A program made the position numbers and the translations under genes. Positions 40,063-51,845 of a DNA stretch of 64,000 bases are shown in pieces. Numbering within the stretch: the stretch's first letter is position 1; each line of letters starts with the position of its first letter. The notes beneath the pieces are model-generated. The model was given only the letters and a program-made list of their open reading frames with translations. It was not told the origin of the DNA and did not search any database. Origin of the DNA: Montifringilla adamsi (lineage: Eukaryota; Chordata; Aves; Passeriformes; Passeridae). The DNA lies in the NCBI GenBank assembly GCA_017590115.1, contig JAGGNK010006471.1, positions 256,033 to 320,032 of the forward strand, read 5' to 3'.

Positions 40063-42344
40063 TCCATTCCACTGCATGTGCAGCTCCAGAGAAGCAATCC
40101 AGGGAGTCACCATCTCTCATGTAGAACACACACAAATATCCCACAGGTATATGTGCCCCAAAAGGGAGTTCTGGCAGCAAGTTTCTTTTAAACACACACA
40201 AGGAACAGGATGTACACACAGGCAAGTGTCTTTTTTGAGACCAGCTGCTTTTTGCAGTGCTTCATGGCTGAAGGCTAACAACTACATATGGTCATATATT
40301 ATTGTCACTTCCCAACTTAAAACATATTTCAAAATAACCTTTTAAAGCTCCCTCTCTTTAATTACTCAATTAAGAATTGAGTAATTATGGTTGTGCTTCT
40401 GTATAGCTACGTGCTATATATCTGAAAGAATAAACCACCTATATCACAACAGTACTGAATTCTCATTTTTAATCATTCTGTGATTGATTGTCTGTATCAT
40501 CACACCCCCCTGATGCCCAATGTCAGCATTACCATCCATTCCTGACACAGAAATTGTTTTAAGGATTGTTATAAGGATTTTGAGCTCATATGTCCATTTA
40601 AAATGTTTAATTTTTGCTCAGGTACCTAGAAAACTGTACAGGGAAATAACAGACATGTACTTTTAGAGAGCTGGACCACGACCCAGGTTCATTATCCATA
40701 TTCCTTCTGTCCTGGACGCTGAGTAAATTCCCACTCACGGATTCATGCCTTCCTTTGTTACTGTTGCCACATACAGGAAATCTCAGACCAGAGTGTCTTT
40801 TTAGCAATGATAGTGCATAAGTAAAACCTCACAGAAAACTGTAAAAGCAAGGCAGGTGGAATAAAAGGACATTCTTTATCACCCAGGTTACTCTTCAAAA
40901 ATAAAGTAATAATTTTTAAAAAATTATTCACAGCACTAAAAGTTGCAATATTTCTGTATTTTTACAGCAGACTTGTCTCCACTTCCAGTCGTCTCCACTT
41001 CCAGTCCCATGATGGTCCATAAAATTTTGCCTGCTCCCAGAAATGTGGTGTAAACTGTTAACTGAGGAAGAACTGAGGTGGTCTTGACCTGCTTGTTTTT
41101 AATCCTCCAAGGAACCCAATTTATTAAAATACAGAAATGAAAGTCTAGTTTATAAACTTTGTCAAGAAAAGGGGAGATGTGTTTAAGTTTGTCCTGCCTT
41201 GTTTAGGAACAAATACTGCTCATATAATATACTTAGTCTAAAGCCAGAAATCATAAAAAGCAAAACAGTCCCATTTAAAGATGGGAGGATAAGCAGATAA
41301 GAGTTAGAGAACTGAGTCTTCAACTTCCTAATGGTAGTAGTCATCTGATTTCCTAGCAGGGCTTTGAAAAACATAAAGTCACCTTTACCTGAGCTTTCTT
41401 TGTTAGTTTGACTAATTCACATTTCATGTATTTGAGCTCAATATTACCCTTTTCAGAAGTCTTTCTTGTCTTTACTTACAAGATCACTAGACTTTAAAAT
41501 AGCTTTAGTATTTTGTGATCTTAGATCAAGAAAGTTTGATAAGCAATGCCACTAAGATTCTTTCTCACATACACAGGTAGGCCAGACCGTTTCTGAAGGT
41601 ATTTAATTTCAGACCACAGTAAATTATATCCCACAAAGCTCAACCTCCACATTTTTCAGCTGTCTATAGTCTAAAGCTCTGATTTACAAAAGTTAAGCAT
41701 AATGTGATTGTAACTTTTTACAGAGCTCTCACTTTATTATTTAAAGTTTCAGAAAAATTACTCATCGCTCAGCAGTATCCAGGAATAATTTGAGCCTAAC
41801 AATCTGTGGGCAATTATAGTCTTTTATACGACAAGTGTATCTTCCATTCTTCGTATTTTTCCCCAGGTTGCAACTAACTGTAGCATTTCCCTAATTCTAT
41901 AATAGAGTGGATGTGCCTTAATAACTTCTAACCCTGTCCAGTTGTTTCCACTACAAAAAACCCTTTTCATATAGCATCTGTTTCCACATCTCGTATCCCA
42001 TGGCATTTCGTCAGCTCACAGGGATACCATTTAACTGACTTCTCAAAATTTAGGCCAGACACTCTAAAGATAATTTGTATAAACTCTCACATCACCAGAA
42101 CCGCCCCCCCCACCCCGAAGACATTTGTATATGACCACGGTCAATTACATCCTTAGAACTTCCTCTCCTAAACATTTCTGTTTTAAAGAATCTGCATAAC
42201 GGCTTACACTGAAAAGCAAGAATTCTCCCTAACAGTAAGAAGAGAGCAGGAGGGATGTGTGTATGCAGACAGACAGCCCTTTCCTGCAGAATCCAACATC
42301 ACGCTGGAATGAATCATGGGGCAACATGGGCAGGGTCCTGTCCT
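40063..42344. other. intergenic DNA upstream of the ERVL remnant
   Basis: It contains the perfect inverted repeat at 40359 and a 16-bp tandem duplication (GTCTCCACTTCCAGTC twice) at about 40975-41006. A C run lies near 42103. Nothing coding was recognised. Confidence 0.6.
40359..40387. repeat. perfect inverted repeat (13 bp stem, 3 nt loop)
   Basis: TAATTACTCAATT, then AAG, then AATTGAGTAATTA, with no mismatch. It lies in AT-rich intergenic DNA between REEP5 and the ERVL remnant. Confidence 0.9.
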
Positions 42345-43536
42345 GGCTAAACTAATTTGAAAGATGGACTTGAGCATGGACACTATCCCAGAGGTTATGG
42401 ATGTGAAACAGGCAGTGCAATTAAAGCCTCTCTGGCATGGAGGTTGATAGCTGAAATGTCAGTATGGTGGGGCCAGGCAGCTTGGGTGTTATCAGTCCCC
42501 CAAATCTACCAAGGCAAGAGCCATGTGTTCACAGTTGGGGGATCAACCATTGGATGGCTGGAAACATCCCCTGTACCACACCACTGTCCTGGGTCTTGAA
42601 AAGCAGGTCTTATGGGGGCACAGTACACCAGAAATAATTAAGTCAGACAATAGGATTAGTTTTCAAAGCAACCTCATAAACACTTGGGCCAAAGAGCATG
42701 GCATTGTGTGGGAATATCACATTCCCTGTCATGCACCAGCCTCTGGAAAGATCAAATGATGCAATGGATGGTAAAAGACCACACTGAGAGCAGTGCGTGG
42801 TGGAACCTTCACATCCTGGGGTGCACATTTAGCAAAGGCCACCTGGTCAGTCAACACCCAGGGATCGCCCACCAGCTGGTGTGGCCCAGTCTAAACTTTT
42901 GCTTATTGTACACGGGGATAAAGTTCCTGCAGTGAACATTAGAAACATGCTGGGGAAAACAGTCCGAGTTATCCCTACATCAGGCAAAGGTAAACCTATC
43001 CCCGGGATTGTTCTTGCTCAGGGACCTGGATGTACGTGGTGGGTCCCGTGAAAGGATGGAAAAGTCTGGTAGTCAAAGGGACTTGGTTTTGGGAAAGAAT
43101 AGCCAATGAATTAAATTAATTACTGTGTAACACTGTGAATTATCACTTCTCTGATGGCCCTGTGCCCATCACCACATTGGCCTCCCCATGGTGCCTGTCC
43201 GTGCTGTGCAGGATTTGGGGCTCTGACCCCAACTCCCTTTTGGTCACACACTAATGAAGAATGAACTTTGATGGAACCATGAGCACAGCAGTAATGCATG
43301 CAGAACTGCTTTCCACATGCAACAGTCCAACACCACACAACTCTCCTGTTGGAAAACTGGTTCTGACAGATGGAGCCCAGGGCCATGCACCCAGTGAGCT
43401 CAAGTTGATTTTACAGGGATGGTCCATAATTTAAGGGATTTTTTATCTGTGTATATGTACCAAAAGAGACAAGTGATGAGGTTTTGGGAAGTGGGACCTG
43501 GCATTACAGAAATTATATAGAATAAGGGATGCCTGC
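42345..43536 (+). mobile_element. ERVL endogenous retrovirus remnant: broken integrase region
   Basis: The sequence follows the integrase part of an avian ERVL pol gene. Reading-frame pieces at 42357-42599, 42523-42759 and 42684-42935 lie in shifted frames, which shows frameshifts. The core region includes a recognisable Ser-Asp-Asn around the second acidic residue and a WAKEHGI/HAPASGK segment. At the position where the catalytic glutamate is expected the codon is AAA (Lys), and an in-frame TGA follows at once. The first catalytic aspartate is not evident. No gag, protease, reverse transcriptase or env was seen, so this is the 3' portion only. It is non-functional. The LTR follows at 43537. 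Confidence 0.9.
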
Positions 43537-44115
43537 TGTCCTGACTTCAGCTGCAATCCAGTGGATTTTCTTCCCAGCAGCTGTTAGTGCTGTATTTTAG
43601 ATTCAGTGTGAGAATAATACTGATAACACCCTGGTGCTCTGCTTGTTCCTCAGCAGTCTTATCTTAAATCCAGAACTTTTCAGTGCCTCACACTCCACCC
43701 ATGAGGGGGTGTGACAAGAAGCCAGGATAGGTGACCTTAGCTGGCCAAAGGGATATCCCATACCACAGATTAGCATGTCCAGTATATAAACAGGGGGAGA
43801 TTGGCCAGGAGGGGATGATCACTGTTGGACCCGGGCTGGGCATCAGTCAGCAGGTGGTGAATAATTGTATTGTGCATCACTTGTTTTGATTCTTTTCCAC
43901 TCATTAAAAAAAAAAAGTGTAATGATAATTGTATTTTATTATAATCACTGTCACTTGTATTATTGAATTTTATTTAGTTTAAATTATTACACTACTCTTA
44001 CCTGCACACAAAATCTTTTTCTTTCCTGATTATACTTTCCCGCATCCCGCTGAGGGTGGGGAGTGAGGGAGGGGCTGGATGGTGCTTAGTTGCCAGCTGG
44101 GGTGAAACCATAACA
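43537..44115 (+). mobile_element. ERVL 3' LTR
   Basis: The LTR starts TGTCCTGACTTCAGCTG and ends GTGAAACCATAACA, so it has TG...CA termini. It has a TATA-like AGTATATAAACAGGGGGAGA at about 43781-43800 and an ATTAAA at about 43903, as in avian ERVL LTRs. It is about 579 bp, directly downstream of the integrase remnant and in the same orientation. A matching 5' LTR was not found in the window. Confidence 0.85.
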
Positions 44116-44275
44116 ATTAGGTTGCACAAAGTCCCCTCCAGCCTGGGACTGAACACTTTCAGGAATGGGCATCCACAACTTGTCTGTACAACCTCTGCCT
44201 CCACTACACTCATGGCGAAGAATTTCTTCCTAATACAGAATAGCACAGAATTAAAGACAATTGCTTCACTATCAT
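44116..44275 (-). mobile_element. CR1 LINE fragment abutting the ERVL LTR
   Basis: Immediately after the LTR, the plus strand reads like reversed CR1: CCCCTCCAGCCTGGGACTGA, ACACTTTCAGGAATGGGCAT, CCACAACTTGTCTGTACAAC, then GAATTTCTTCCTAATAC. The CR1 3' tail is absent, and the element stops exactly at the LTR boundary. This suggests the ERVL integrated into, or deleted part of, an older CR1. Confidence 0.82.
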
Positions 44276-44422
44276 AAATAAATGGTTTACTAAGGCAACC
44301 AGATTTCAAAAGGTGCATATTTCTTTTGGAAAAAATAGCTCTCCCACCCACCCTATTTGCTTATATTCTTCCTTTTAACACGGGTGCTAACGTCAGACGT
44401 GCAGGTTGTGTGTGAAAAGAGA

Positions 44423-44428
44423 TTTATT
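44423..44428 (-). terminator. SRP19: SRP19 poly(A) signal
   Basis: TTTATT on the plus strand is AATAAA in the SRP19 direction, about 177 bp beyond the stop codon, with T/G-rich sequence following it on the minus strand. It is the first canonical hexamer clearly beyond the stop; a TTTATT overlapping the stop region at about 44604 is too close to serve. Confidence 0.6.
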
Positions 44429-44604
44429 GTTACACAGATGCAAGGCAGTTACATGCATTCCAGTTCCAAGAAAAGCAGGCAGCTCTCCTCAGCTTCAGCT
44501 CTTCATTTCTTGCTTGTTTCTTCACTTCAAAGTCGCTACATGGTGTCCATCTGTACTTCCCATAAGTACAACTATGCGATGCAACAGCGACTCCAGACAT
44601 TAAT

Positions 44605-47600
44605 TTATTTCTTTTTCTTCCCTTTACCTTTCTTGCCTCCCTCTCCTTGCTGAAGGCTTTGATCACTACCTCCCATCTTCTGAGTTCTTGTTTTCAGTTT
44701 GGGAATGGTTTCTGCAGCATACAGCATCACTGATTTTCCTAAAATACAGGGAGAGATCAATGCATGCCTGCTGTGTTAAGAATGGATATAAAGCCTGGGA
44801 GATCTGCTTCCTTCCCCTTGTACAGCAAGCAGCTTGTGAAAAATTCTTGGGGAAAAAAAAAAAAAAAAAAAAAAAAGAAGAAGAAGCAGCAGGACTAATA
44901 AATATCACAGTAGTTTGGAAAAGCCACATAACCTCAAAATCTCTGAAGTGTCCACATACTTCTTGCTACTGTTTCCCTCCACAGCCTACTGGTCCAGAAC
45001 ACTGGGGACAGAATGATCAAGCAAAAGCTACATGCATTTTTAGAAAGGCACTGCTGCCCTCCAGCAGGACTCTGCTTTTAAATCATCTCCCTCTATCAGC
45101 ACTCTTATGCTACTGTACACCCAGCACTCTTCTTTTTCCTTAAGATACATACTGTTTTTCTTTTACATAGGGATTCATCTTCAGAAAAAATGCCAAAGAT
45201 GAAACTGTCATTCAAGATGAATAATTTGTATTAATTAGTTAAGGGCAGCTGTTTCATTGTTAATTTATGAAAATGGCCAGTAGAAAATTCAGTTGAACTC
45301 AGTATTGTATTTTATCAATTTAGCATCCACTCTGATGTCCAGATGATGTATGTATTTTACGAAAATGGCTGAATCTAGCCATTTAAGAACTAAACTGTTT
45401 TAAATGTCAACAAAGCAGCAAGCCAAAACTGAACAGATACTTTGTTCAATGCAGCAATCACACAATGTTCTCCACAAGCCCCTCCAATGACACTGCTGCA
45501 GAAGCAGCAGAATCAAAGGCAACAGAATTTTACAAACTTTACTCATTGCTCAACTTAAGTCAACTTAATTTTGTTGACTTACACAAGCAATGAGATTTAA
45601 GGGTAAACTGTAGCATTTATAATAGTTAAAACTAATTAAGCAAGCTGTTAACATAAAATAAACCAAGTCTTTCTGGCTTATTAACAGGTAAGGTACTCAA
45701 ACCCAGGCACTCTACTCACGTGTTGGAAACTGAGGTAAACATGGGTTGCCATCATCTTGTTTGAGCTGGATTCGTACTCTACCTCTGTACTGCACATCTT
45801 TGTTCCATTCTCTGGGATACATCTTGTTTTTCTGTCATAAAAAAGGAGAAATGTATTATAACATGACTGGAAGACACAACTGTTGCAGAGGCACGCCCGA
45901 AAACAACTCCTGGTACTGAGCAATTTTGTGAGTAAACTGTTACAGGGACCATTTTGTGTCCCCTGTGGTCTGGACCACAGGGGCACAGGTTTTTGTTTTA
46001 TCTCCACTGCTACAAACCTTTCTGGACACCTAGGGATAGCAAGTGACAGGTCACAATCACTCCTTTTGGCTAATTATAGCCTTCATTCTTGATGAAACAT
46101 CACAGGTTTCTCAGTACAGATGGTGTGCACTGTGCAGATACTTCTGAAAAACAAACTGATTTTGTACCAGGCTTTTGAATACCTCTGTATGAAGACCTAT
46201 ATTCTTCTTAGAAAAAACAACACTGGCTATTCTATTAGTAACTAACACTAACTATTACAAATTAATAACTACTTCAGAAAATGATGTGTGAAGTTACCGC
46301 TCTAGAAATCCAGATTCATTCCCTAAGGAAAAAGTCACCAATAAACTATTTAAAGAGCAAGCATGTACTGCAATGAAAAGCTAACACTGTCTGGCTGAAA
46401 CATAACTCCAAAGGACTATGAAGATTCCAATTATCAGAATCCTATTCCTATACAAGACTAATTTCAAAAGTCATTACCTTCCATTAAAAACATTTGTTTT
46501 TAAAAGATTAATTTGCAGAGTTGCAGCTTGCAAGAACAGCTTTTACTCTGACACACTTTTAAGCATGCAGGAGAGTCTTCTAAGAAGGATGGTAAAACAG
46601 AAGTAATTTTTTTATAAGCTTTAAAAGTCACATTGTCTGAGAGATCTGAGATATTCCTGACTTGCATCACATTTCCAACATTTACTTCATGATTATGGTC
46701 AGTTACCACATAAAGCAAGCAAAGCTAGTAACAAAACTTCTGAACCACAACTTATTAAAAAAAGATATGATGAGAGAACAAAGATGCATTATGAAATTGG
46801 AGGTTTTTTGTTTGTGGGGACTTTCTTTTTTTTAATTACCTCTAGTAATACATTGAATCCTACTGCTGCACATACATCTTGGATTTCTGCAGATGTGGGA
46901 TTTTCAACCGCCTGTTGAAACAAGGTGTTAAAATTAATTAATTTTCAATTATGACCTGACAATAAAAAACATAGTTACCAGTTTCCCACCCTATACTCAG
47001 TAATTATGAAAAGTTGACAGGGAAAGAGAAGGTAGTAATCTAATGTAGAAGTCATTTGTCAGTGATGCTGTGCTTTAGAAAACGAAAAAATTTTAAAAAA
47101 GAGCTGACATCAAGAAAGATGAGATAGAATTCACTAGAACAGGGGAGCAAGTTAAATAATTAGAAAAAGTAATTGAAATTAACAGTTATTGTATGTACAG
47201 AGATACCAAAAGCTGTGAATCAGCAAAAGCAAACTTACAACAAGGACTGAGGGAGGAAAAACGACAAAATTTCTATCCACAGGGCAGCAGATTCCAACTT
47301 GCACACTCAAGAAAGATTTAATTTTTAAAAAAACCCCAAACCTTAAGCAGTAAGGAAAGCCCTTTGTATTCCCAGAACTGCTTGCTAAAATTACTACAAA
47401 AGAGTGACATGACAAAAAACTATTTCTGGACAGATCCAAAGCAGCAATAACTACCATGCCTATGTGTCACATGGACACAGAACACAGCGTATAGGCTCAT
47501 ACGGTCAGTCACCAGAACCCAATCATTAGCTAGCTACTCTTTTGTGCATTGCTTTCAAATTCTGCAAACTACCTGTGTAGGCAGCTGAGTGTATTCAGCT

Positions 47601-49047
47601 CCTCATTACTTCACTTTCTAGCTCAAGGTGCTGCTCCCAGGAAAGCAAACACTTCAGCTAAGGGTTCTCCTACTAAATTCACATGCTGGCATGATGTTAC
47701 CTTCAAACTGTTGTTTCCATGCCATGGAGGGAATGGAAAGATCAAACAGGTGTATTTTCCAGCACTCTACACACTGCTGCATGCAAAACAAAATGTCCTA
47801 TTTTCCTGGCCGCCCAGGAAATTACCTTGTCTATAGGTATTCTTCTTCCTTCTGCTATTGTCTTCTTGTTATTCAAATAAGCTGGATAAATGCATATGAA
47901 TCTAAGAAGAGAAAACAGTGAGTTTTAAGCAAGCTATATCAACTCCTTAATGCTTATGCAGTATTTTCCTAGTAAAACAGAAAATAAATGTCATGGCTAC
48001 AACCCAGAAGTTCCCACAGCAGCTTATAAAAACCATTTGTTTTCCCCAGACTGCTTAATAAGATGATGCAAAATCCCACTTTGAGTTATCATGGACACTG
48101 CATGACACCATTTTTTGGGGCACTATGCGTACAAGGGATGGCACTACCCATTCTGAGGGAAAAAAAAAACCAAAAAAACGACCAAAACCACAAGGCTGAA
48201 ATAGAACCTTTTGACCTATTTGTTACAATCTTGAAGCATGGAACACACAGTGTTTCCTTGAAAAAAATTAACATTTTCTGAAAAGATTTCACTACACTAT
48301 TAGCTGAATTTTCTGATTTTTTTTTGGTGTTTTTTCTTTTTATTCATACAGAGATCACTGCAGATTTGGGTACATTCATAAAAGCTACTGAAACACTGCG
48401 CTCTCAGAAACCTGCTTAAAGATTTTTCATTAGATTTACACCTGTCAAGCACATACACGGGATTAGCCTGAAAAAACCTCGATTACACTAATTAGACAAT
48501 TAAAAAAACCAACTAGCTGAGACCAAGGGGATGTTGAAGAAGGCTCGCATTGATTTTAATAAGGATCTACGAGAGCATAAGAAAATAGTTAAAATGAGTA
48601 AAACATATGGTGCAGACAGATTCCAATTAGCTGAACGACAAGGGAGTGACAAGGTTCCTGGCTGCCTCTAAAATCCAGTCCAAATCACCTCAACTTCTAC
48701 TGTTTTCTCCTTCTCTTGTCCAGAGGTGCTCTCCACGCTTTGCTACTGCCATCTTTACGAGCCGACTAGCTCTGGGTTCTGCCTGGGAATTTCAGTCTCC
48801 TTACTGACTTCCCAGCCACTCAAGCGTCACCACCACCTCTTGTCCCACAGGAATTTAATTTCAACCCCATCATCCCTCGCTCCACGGGGATTGAAACCAC
48901 CACCCCTTCCTCCGCGCGCGTTTTGTTTTTCGCGAGCCATGAATGACACGTAAGCAAACGAAGCCAGAAAGACCCGACCCCACACAAGCCGTGCACACGG
49001 TACCTCTCCTTATCCGCCGGGGACACGGCGCCGGCGGCGGCGGCCAT
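44605..49047 (-). CDS. SRP19: SRP19, signal recognition particle 19 kDa protein, complete
   Basis: Five coding exons on the minus strand: 49004-49047, 47826-47901, 46840-46911, 45720-45831 and 44605-44738, together 438 nt, giving 145 residues and a TAA stop (human SRP19 has 144). The protein starts MAAAAGAVSPADKER. Exon 2 is the SRP19 fold's first strand and RNA-binding loop (FICIYPAYLNNKKTIAEGRR). Exon 3 is AVENPTSAEIQDVCAAVGFN. Exon 4 begins KNKMYPREWNKDVQYRGRVR. Exon 5 ends in a lysine-rich tail (GGKKGKGKKKK). SRP19 binds the tips of helices 6 and 8 of SRP RNA, assembles early in the nucleus or nucleolus, and lets SRP54 bind, so the particle can target secretory proteins to the ER. All introns are GT-AG and all phases match. 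An AATAAA on the minus strand lies at 44423-44428, about 180 bp past the stop. Confidence 0.98.
44739..49003 (-). other. SRP19: SRP19 introns 1-4
   Basis: The introns are 47902-49003, 46912-47825, 45832-46839 and 44739-45719, each close to 1 kb and GT-AG. Intron 4 holds a poly(A)/GAA tract at 44853-44890 and intron 1 an A-rich tract near 48161-48180. No nested gene or mobile element was recognised. Confidence 0.75.
44853..44890. repeat. poly(A)/GAA microsatellite
   Basis: About 24 A residues are followed by AAGAAGAAGAAGC. It lies in SRP19 intron 4, about 115 bp upstream of exon 5 in the gene direction. Confidence 0.9.
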
Positions 49048-49320
49048 GACAGCAGCGCCTCCCCCGCCCCGCCCCGCGCCAAGGCGGCGGAGAGGGTCCG
49101 CCCCCGACGGCCCGATGCCAGATTCTATTGGTCAATGCGGCTATCTGTCAAAAGCCGCAGCCTGTGAGAAGGAGCGACGTTAGCGCCGAGGCCGTGCACG
49201 CGACTTCCGCCAGGCTGAGGAAGTGGGGGCGGGAATGGCGGCGGTACGGGCTGGAGGTGTGGGGGTGTGTGGAAACGCTGTGACAGACAGCCTGAACAAT
49301 GGGCTGCAGGCGCCAATGAA
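48890..49320 (-). promoter_or_regulatory. SRP19: SRP19 CpG-island promoter
   Basis: A compact CpG-rich block surrounds the ATG at 49047. ATTGG at 49127-49131 is a CCAAT box in the gene's own orientation, 80 bp upstream of the start codon. A second CCAAT on the plus strand lies at 49313-49317. A GC box (CCGCCCCC) lies between the start codon and the first CCAAT. NF-Y and Sp1 use is inferred from the motifs only. Confidence 0.65.
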
Positions 49321-49399
49321 ATATGAGCCCAGAGGGTGGCGGTGGGCGACGTAAAGTGTGTTCGGAGGGCGCCGAGCCGCCGTGTGGTGCCCTTTACTC

Positions 49400-49527
49400 A
49401 CAGAGCTCTGGTGGTGTCTGAATCAAAGAACGATTTATCTAAGAAATGCCGGGAAATGTTTATTTGGTATTACCACAGCTTCCTGTACAATTACACGAGA
49501 AAAACAGACTAAAGCTTAAGGGAAAAA
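49400..49527. repeat. copy A of a dispersed repeat pair near SRP19
   Basis: This segment aligns by eye with 51700-51845 in the same orientation. Shared blocks include AGCTCTGG/GTGCTCTA followed by TGAAT, AAGAAC, TTTATTTGG and CCACAGCTTC. The family was not recognised. The copy ends where CR1 sequence begins. Confidence 0.6.
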
Positions 49528-50425
49528 CTGCGGGGTCAGTACTGGGTCCAGTCCTGTGTCACACCTTCATGAAGGCTGTGGATGAGGGGCAGGTGGGCCC
49601 TCAGCGATGGTGACACAGCAGTGGGGCATCCTTGCTGGTGGCACCAAGCCGTGAGGGGGGCTGATACACCACAGGGTCGTGGCGCTGTCCAGAGGGTCCG
49701 GGACAGGCTGGAGAAAGGGGCTGACAGGAACCTCAGGCGGTTCAGCATGGGAAGAACCGTGCTGGGAAGCGGTTTGTCAGGAAAGGCCCTGGGGCACCTG
49801 CTGGACACCGATGTGAACATAAGCCAGCGAACGTGTGCCTGTTGACACCGCTGTGACAAGGCCAGTGGTGTCTGGGCTGCACCACAAGAAGTGTTGCCAG
49901 CAGGGCAAGGGGAGGTGATCCTGTCCCTTAGCGCTGGGGAGGACACACCAGGAGTGCCAGGCCTAGCACTGGGCTCCCCAGGACAAGACAGACACGGACA
50001 CAATGGAGAGTCCTGTGAATGGTCACCAAGGCCATAAAGGGACCAGAGCAGCTCATCCTGAAGAAGGAAAGTCTCAGGGGATCTCACCAATGTACATGAA
50101 CTCCTGCAGGGAGGCTGCAAGGAGGACGGATCCAGGCTCTTTCCAGAGGAGCCCAGTAACAGCGCCAGAGGTGATAGGCACACACTGAAACACAGGAGAT
50201 TCCCTCTGAACATCAGGAAACTCCTTCTCCCTGTGAGGGTGACTGAGCACTGGCACAGGCTGCCCAGAGAGGTGGCGGTGTCTCCATCCTTGGAGATACT
50301 GACAAGCTGTGTGGGAGTGATCCTGGACTGCCAGCTCTTGGTGGCCCTGCTGGAGCAGTAATTGGACCAGATGACACCCAGAGGTCCCTGCCAGCCTCAA
50401 CCATTCGGTTCACCCTGTGTATTTC
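49528..50425 (+). mobile_element. CR1 LINE, long 3' fragment upstream of SRP19
   Basis: About 900 bp of CR1. It covers the end of the second ORF (GCGGGGTCAGTACTGGGTCC, GGTGGCACCAAGCCGTGAGG, GACAGGCTGGAGAAAGGGGC) and the 3' UTR (CACTGGCACAGGCTGCCCAG, TCTCCATCCTTGGAGATACT, CCCTGCCAGCCTCAACCATT). Stops and shifts break the ORF. It starts about 480 bp upstream of the SRP19 ATG and is transcribed away from that gene. Confidence 0.9.
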
Positions 50426-51699
50426 ACATGTCATATTTTGTGCACTCTTCATACAGTAGCAATGTACCAGGACAAAGAACTGGAGGTATCTCTTCACTAT
50501 TTTTCTGTGGCGGTGTATTTTTTAATTTTTCTGCTCCACCAACATATCCAGCTGGCAAAGAAATATGGAAGAGGGAATGCTAAGACCCAAGTGCAACACA
50601 GTGATTTCCCCAAGGGAGAACTGCAAATGCCTTTCATGAAAACTTGGCAGAGTTAAGAGTTAACAGAGAAGCTTCAGAAGGAAACAGGGTGGCACAGATT
50701 AAAAAGTTATTGTCTATTCAGGTTTTCGAATGATGAGGAATTTTTTTGTCTTCGGTCTTTGGTCTCATTCTGTCTGAATGAATGCACTGCGCAAAGTGCT
50801 GCAGAAAACACAAACAGCACAACTGTGTCACATCAGCAGGAGCAAGCAGCCTTTGGAAGTGTGACTGCAGCTCTCTGGGACCAGCTCAGCAACTTGGCAG
50901 CTCCTCACAAACATGACTCAACAAGCTTCTCAGCTGAAAAACAAGGTTATGTAAATGAGTTGTGCCGGTTATGAAGGAAGTTTTTTATGCAATACTTGTC
51001 CAGTGCTAAAGACAGTTTTTTTGAGGGTTATCTCCAGATTACCATCCAAGTGACTGATACAGAGGAAAGTGTAGCTTTCTAAGAGGTAATCCATTTACAA
51101 ATAATTACTTAGATATTTTGTTGCTTAGCAACAAAACATTCTCATCTTGTTAGCAGTAGCTTGATAATGTATTTCCTGTGCTTTTCTTTCTTTGCACAGT
51201 GTTTTTATTTTAAATCTCCATTCCTTGCACACACTTGTCTTTCTATTGAATGACTTTTTATTGAGATCACTGCCACTTCAGAAGTGTCAAGAGCTGCCAT
51301 TACCTTGGGAATTGTCCTGTTGTCCAGGTTGTCACTGCTTATATCTATGCGTCAGCCAACATGGGCAGAAGTTTCTTCTGTCAACTGCTGTCACCTGCTT
51401 TTAACAAGACAGACGTGGGCTGTCAGGGAGGAGAGGGGTGTTACTGCATAGTGTGTGCACAGGGTGAATGTGGACAAACCAGGTACAATATATTCATTGT
51501 CTCTGTGTGAGGCATGTCTTCATGTGCAGCCATGAAATGTGCAGGGCACATTAATGATCTGACTATTGTATGAAATGTGGTTATCCTACATCTTGTTACT
51601 GCCATTTGGTTTAAACAATATGCATTGCTCTTTTCTTCTGGAACACAGAACCCACCAAAAGGTTATAAACATAAATCTCTCTCTGCAGGACAGTGCTCT

Positions 51700-51845
51700 A
51701 GCAGGGTTTGAATTGAAGAACAATCAAATCTAATCTTTTAGGAAGTAATGCTAAGAAATATTTATTTGGCATTGCCACAGCTTCATGTTTTAAAATTGAA
51801 AAATAGGCTAAAACTTAATGAAAAAATACTAAAATTTAGTCCATA
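51700..51845. repeat. copy B of a dispersed repeat pair
   Basis: This is the second copy of the segment described at 49400-49527, in the same orientation and 2.3 kb away. It is AT-richer and more diverged, and it lies against the U5 side of the minus-strand LTR that follows. Confidence 0.6.

Noticed and set aside
44688..45143. Plus-strand open frame of 151 codons
   Set aside because: It runs antisense across SRP19 exon 5 and a poly(A)/GAA tract, giving a lysine-rich artefact.
48531..48671. Small charged 46-codon frame (MLKKARIDFNKDLREHKKIV)
   Set aside because: It lies in SRP19 intron 1, antisense to the gene, with no known family or splice context. It is short enough to arise by chance.
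49536..50213. Minus-strand open frame of 225 codons
   Set aside because: It lies antisense within a CR1 element; the frame is an accident of CR1 composition.
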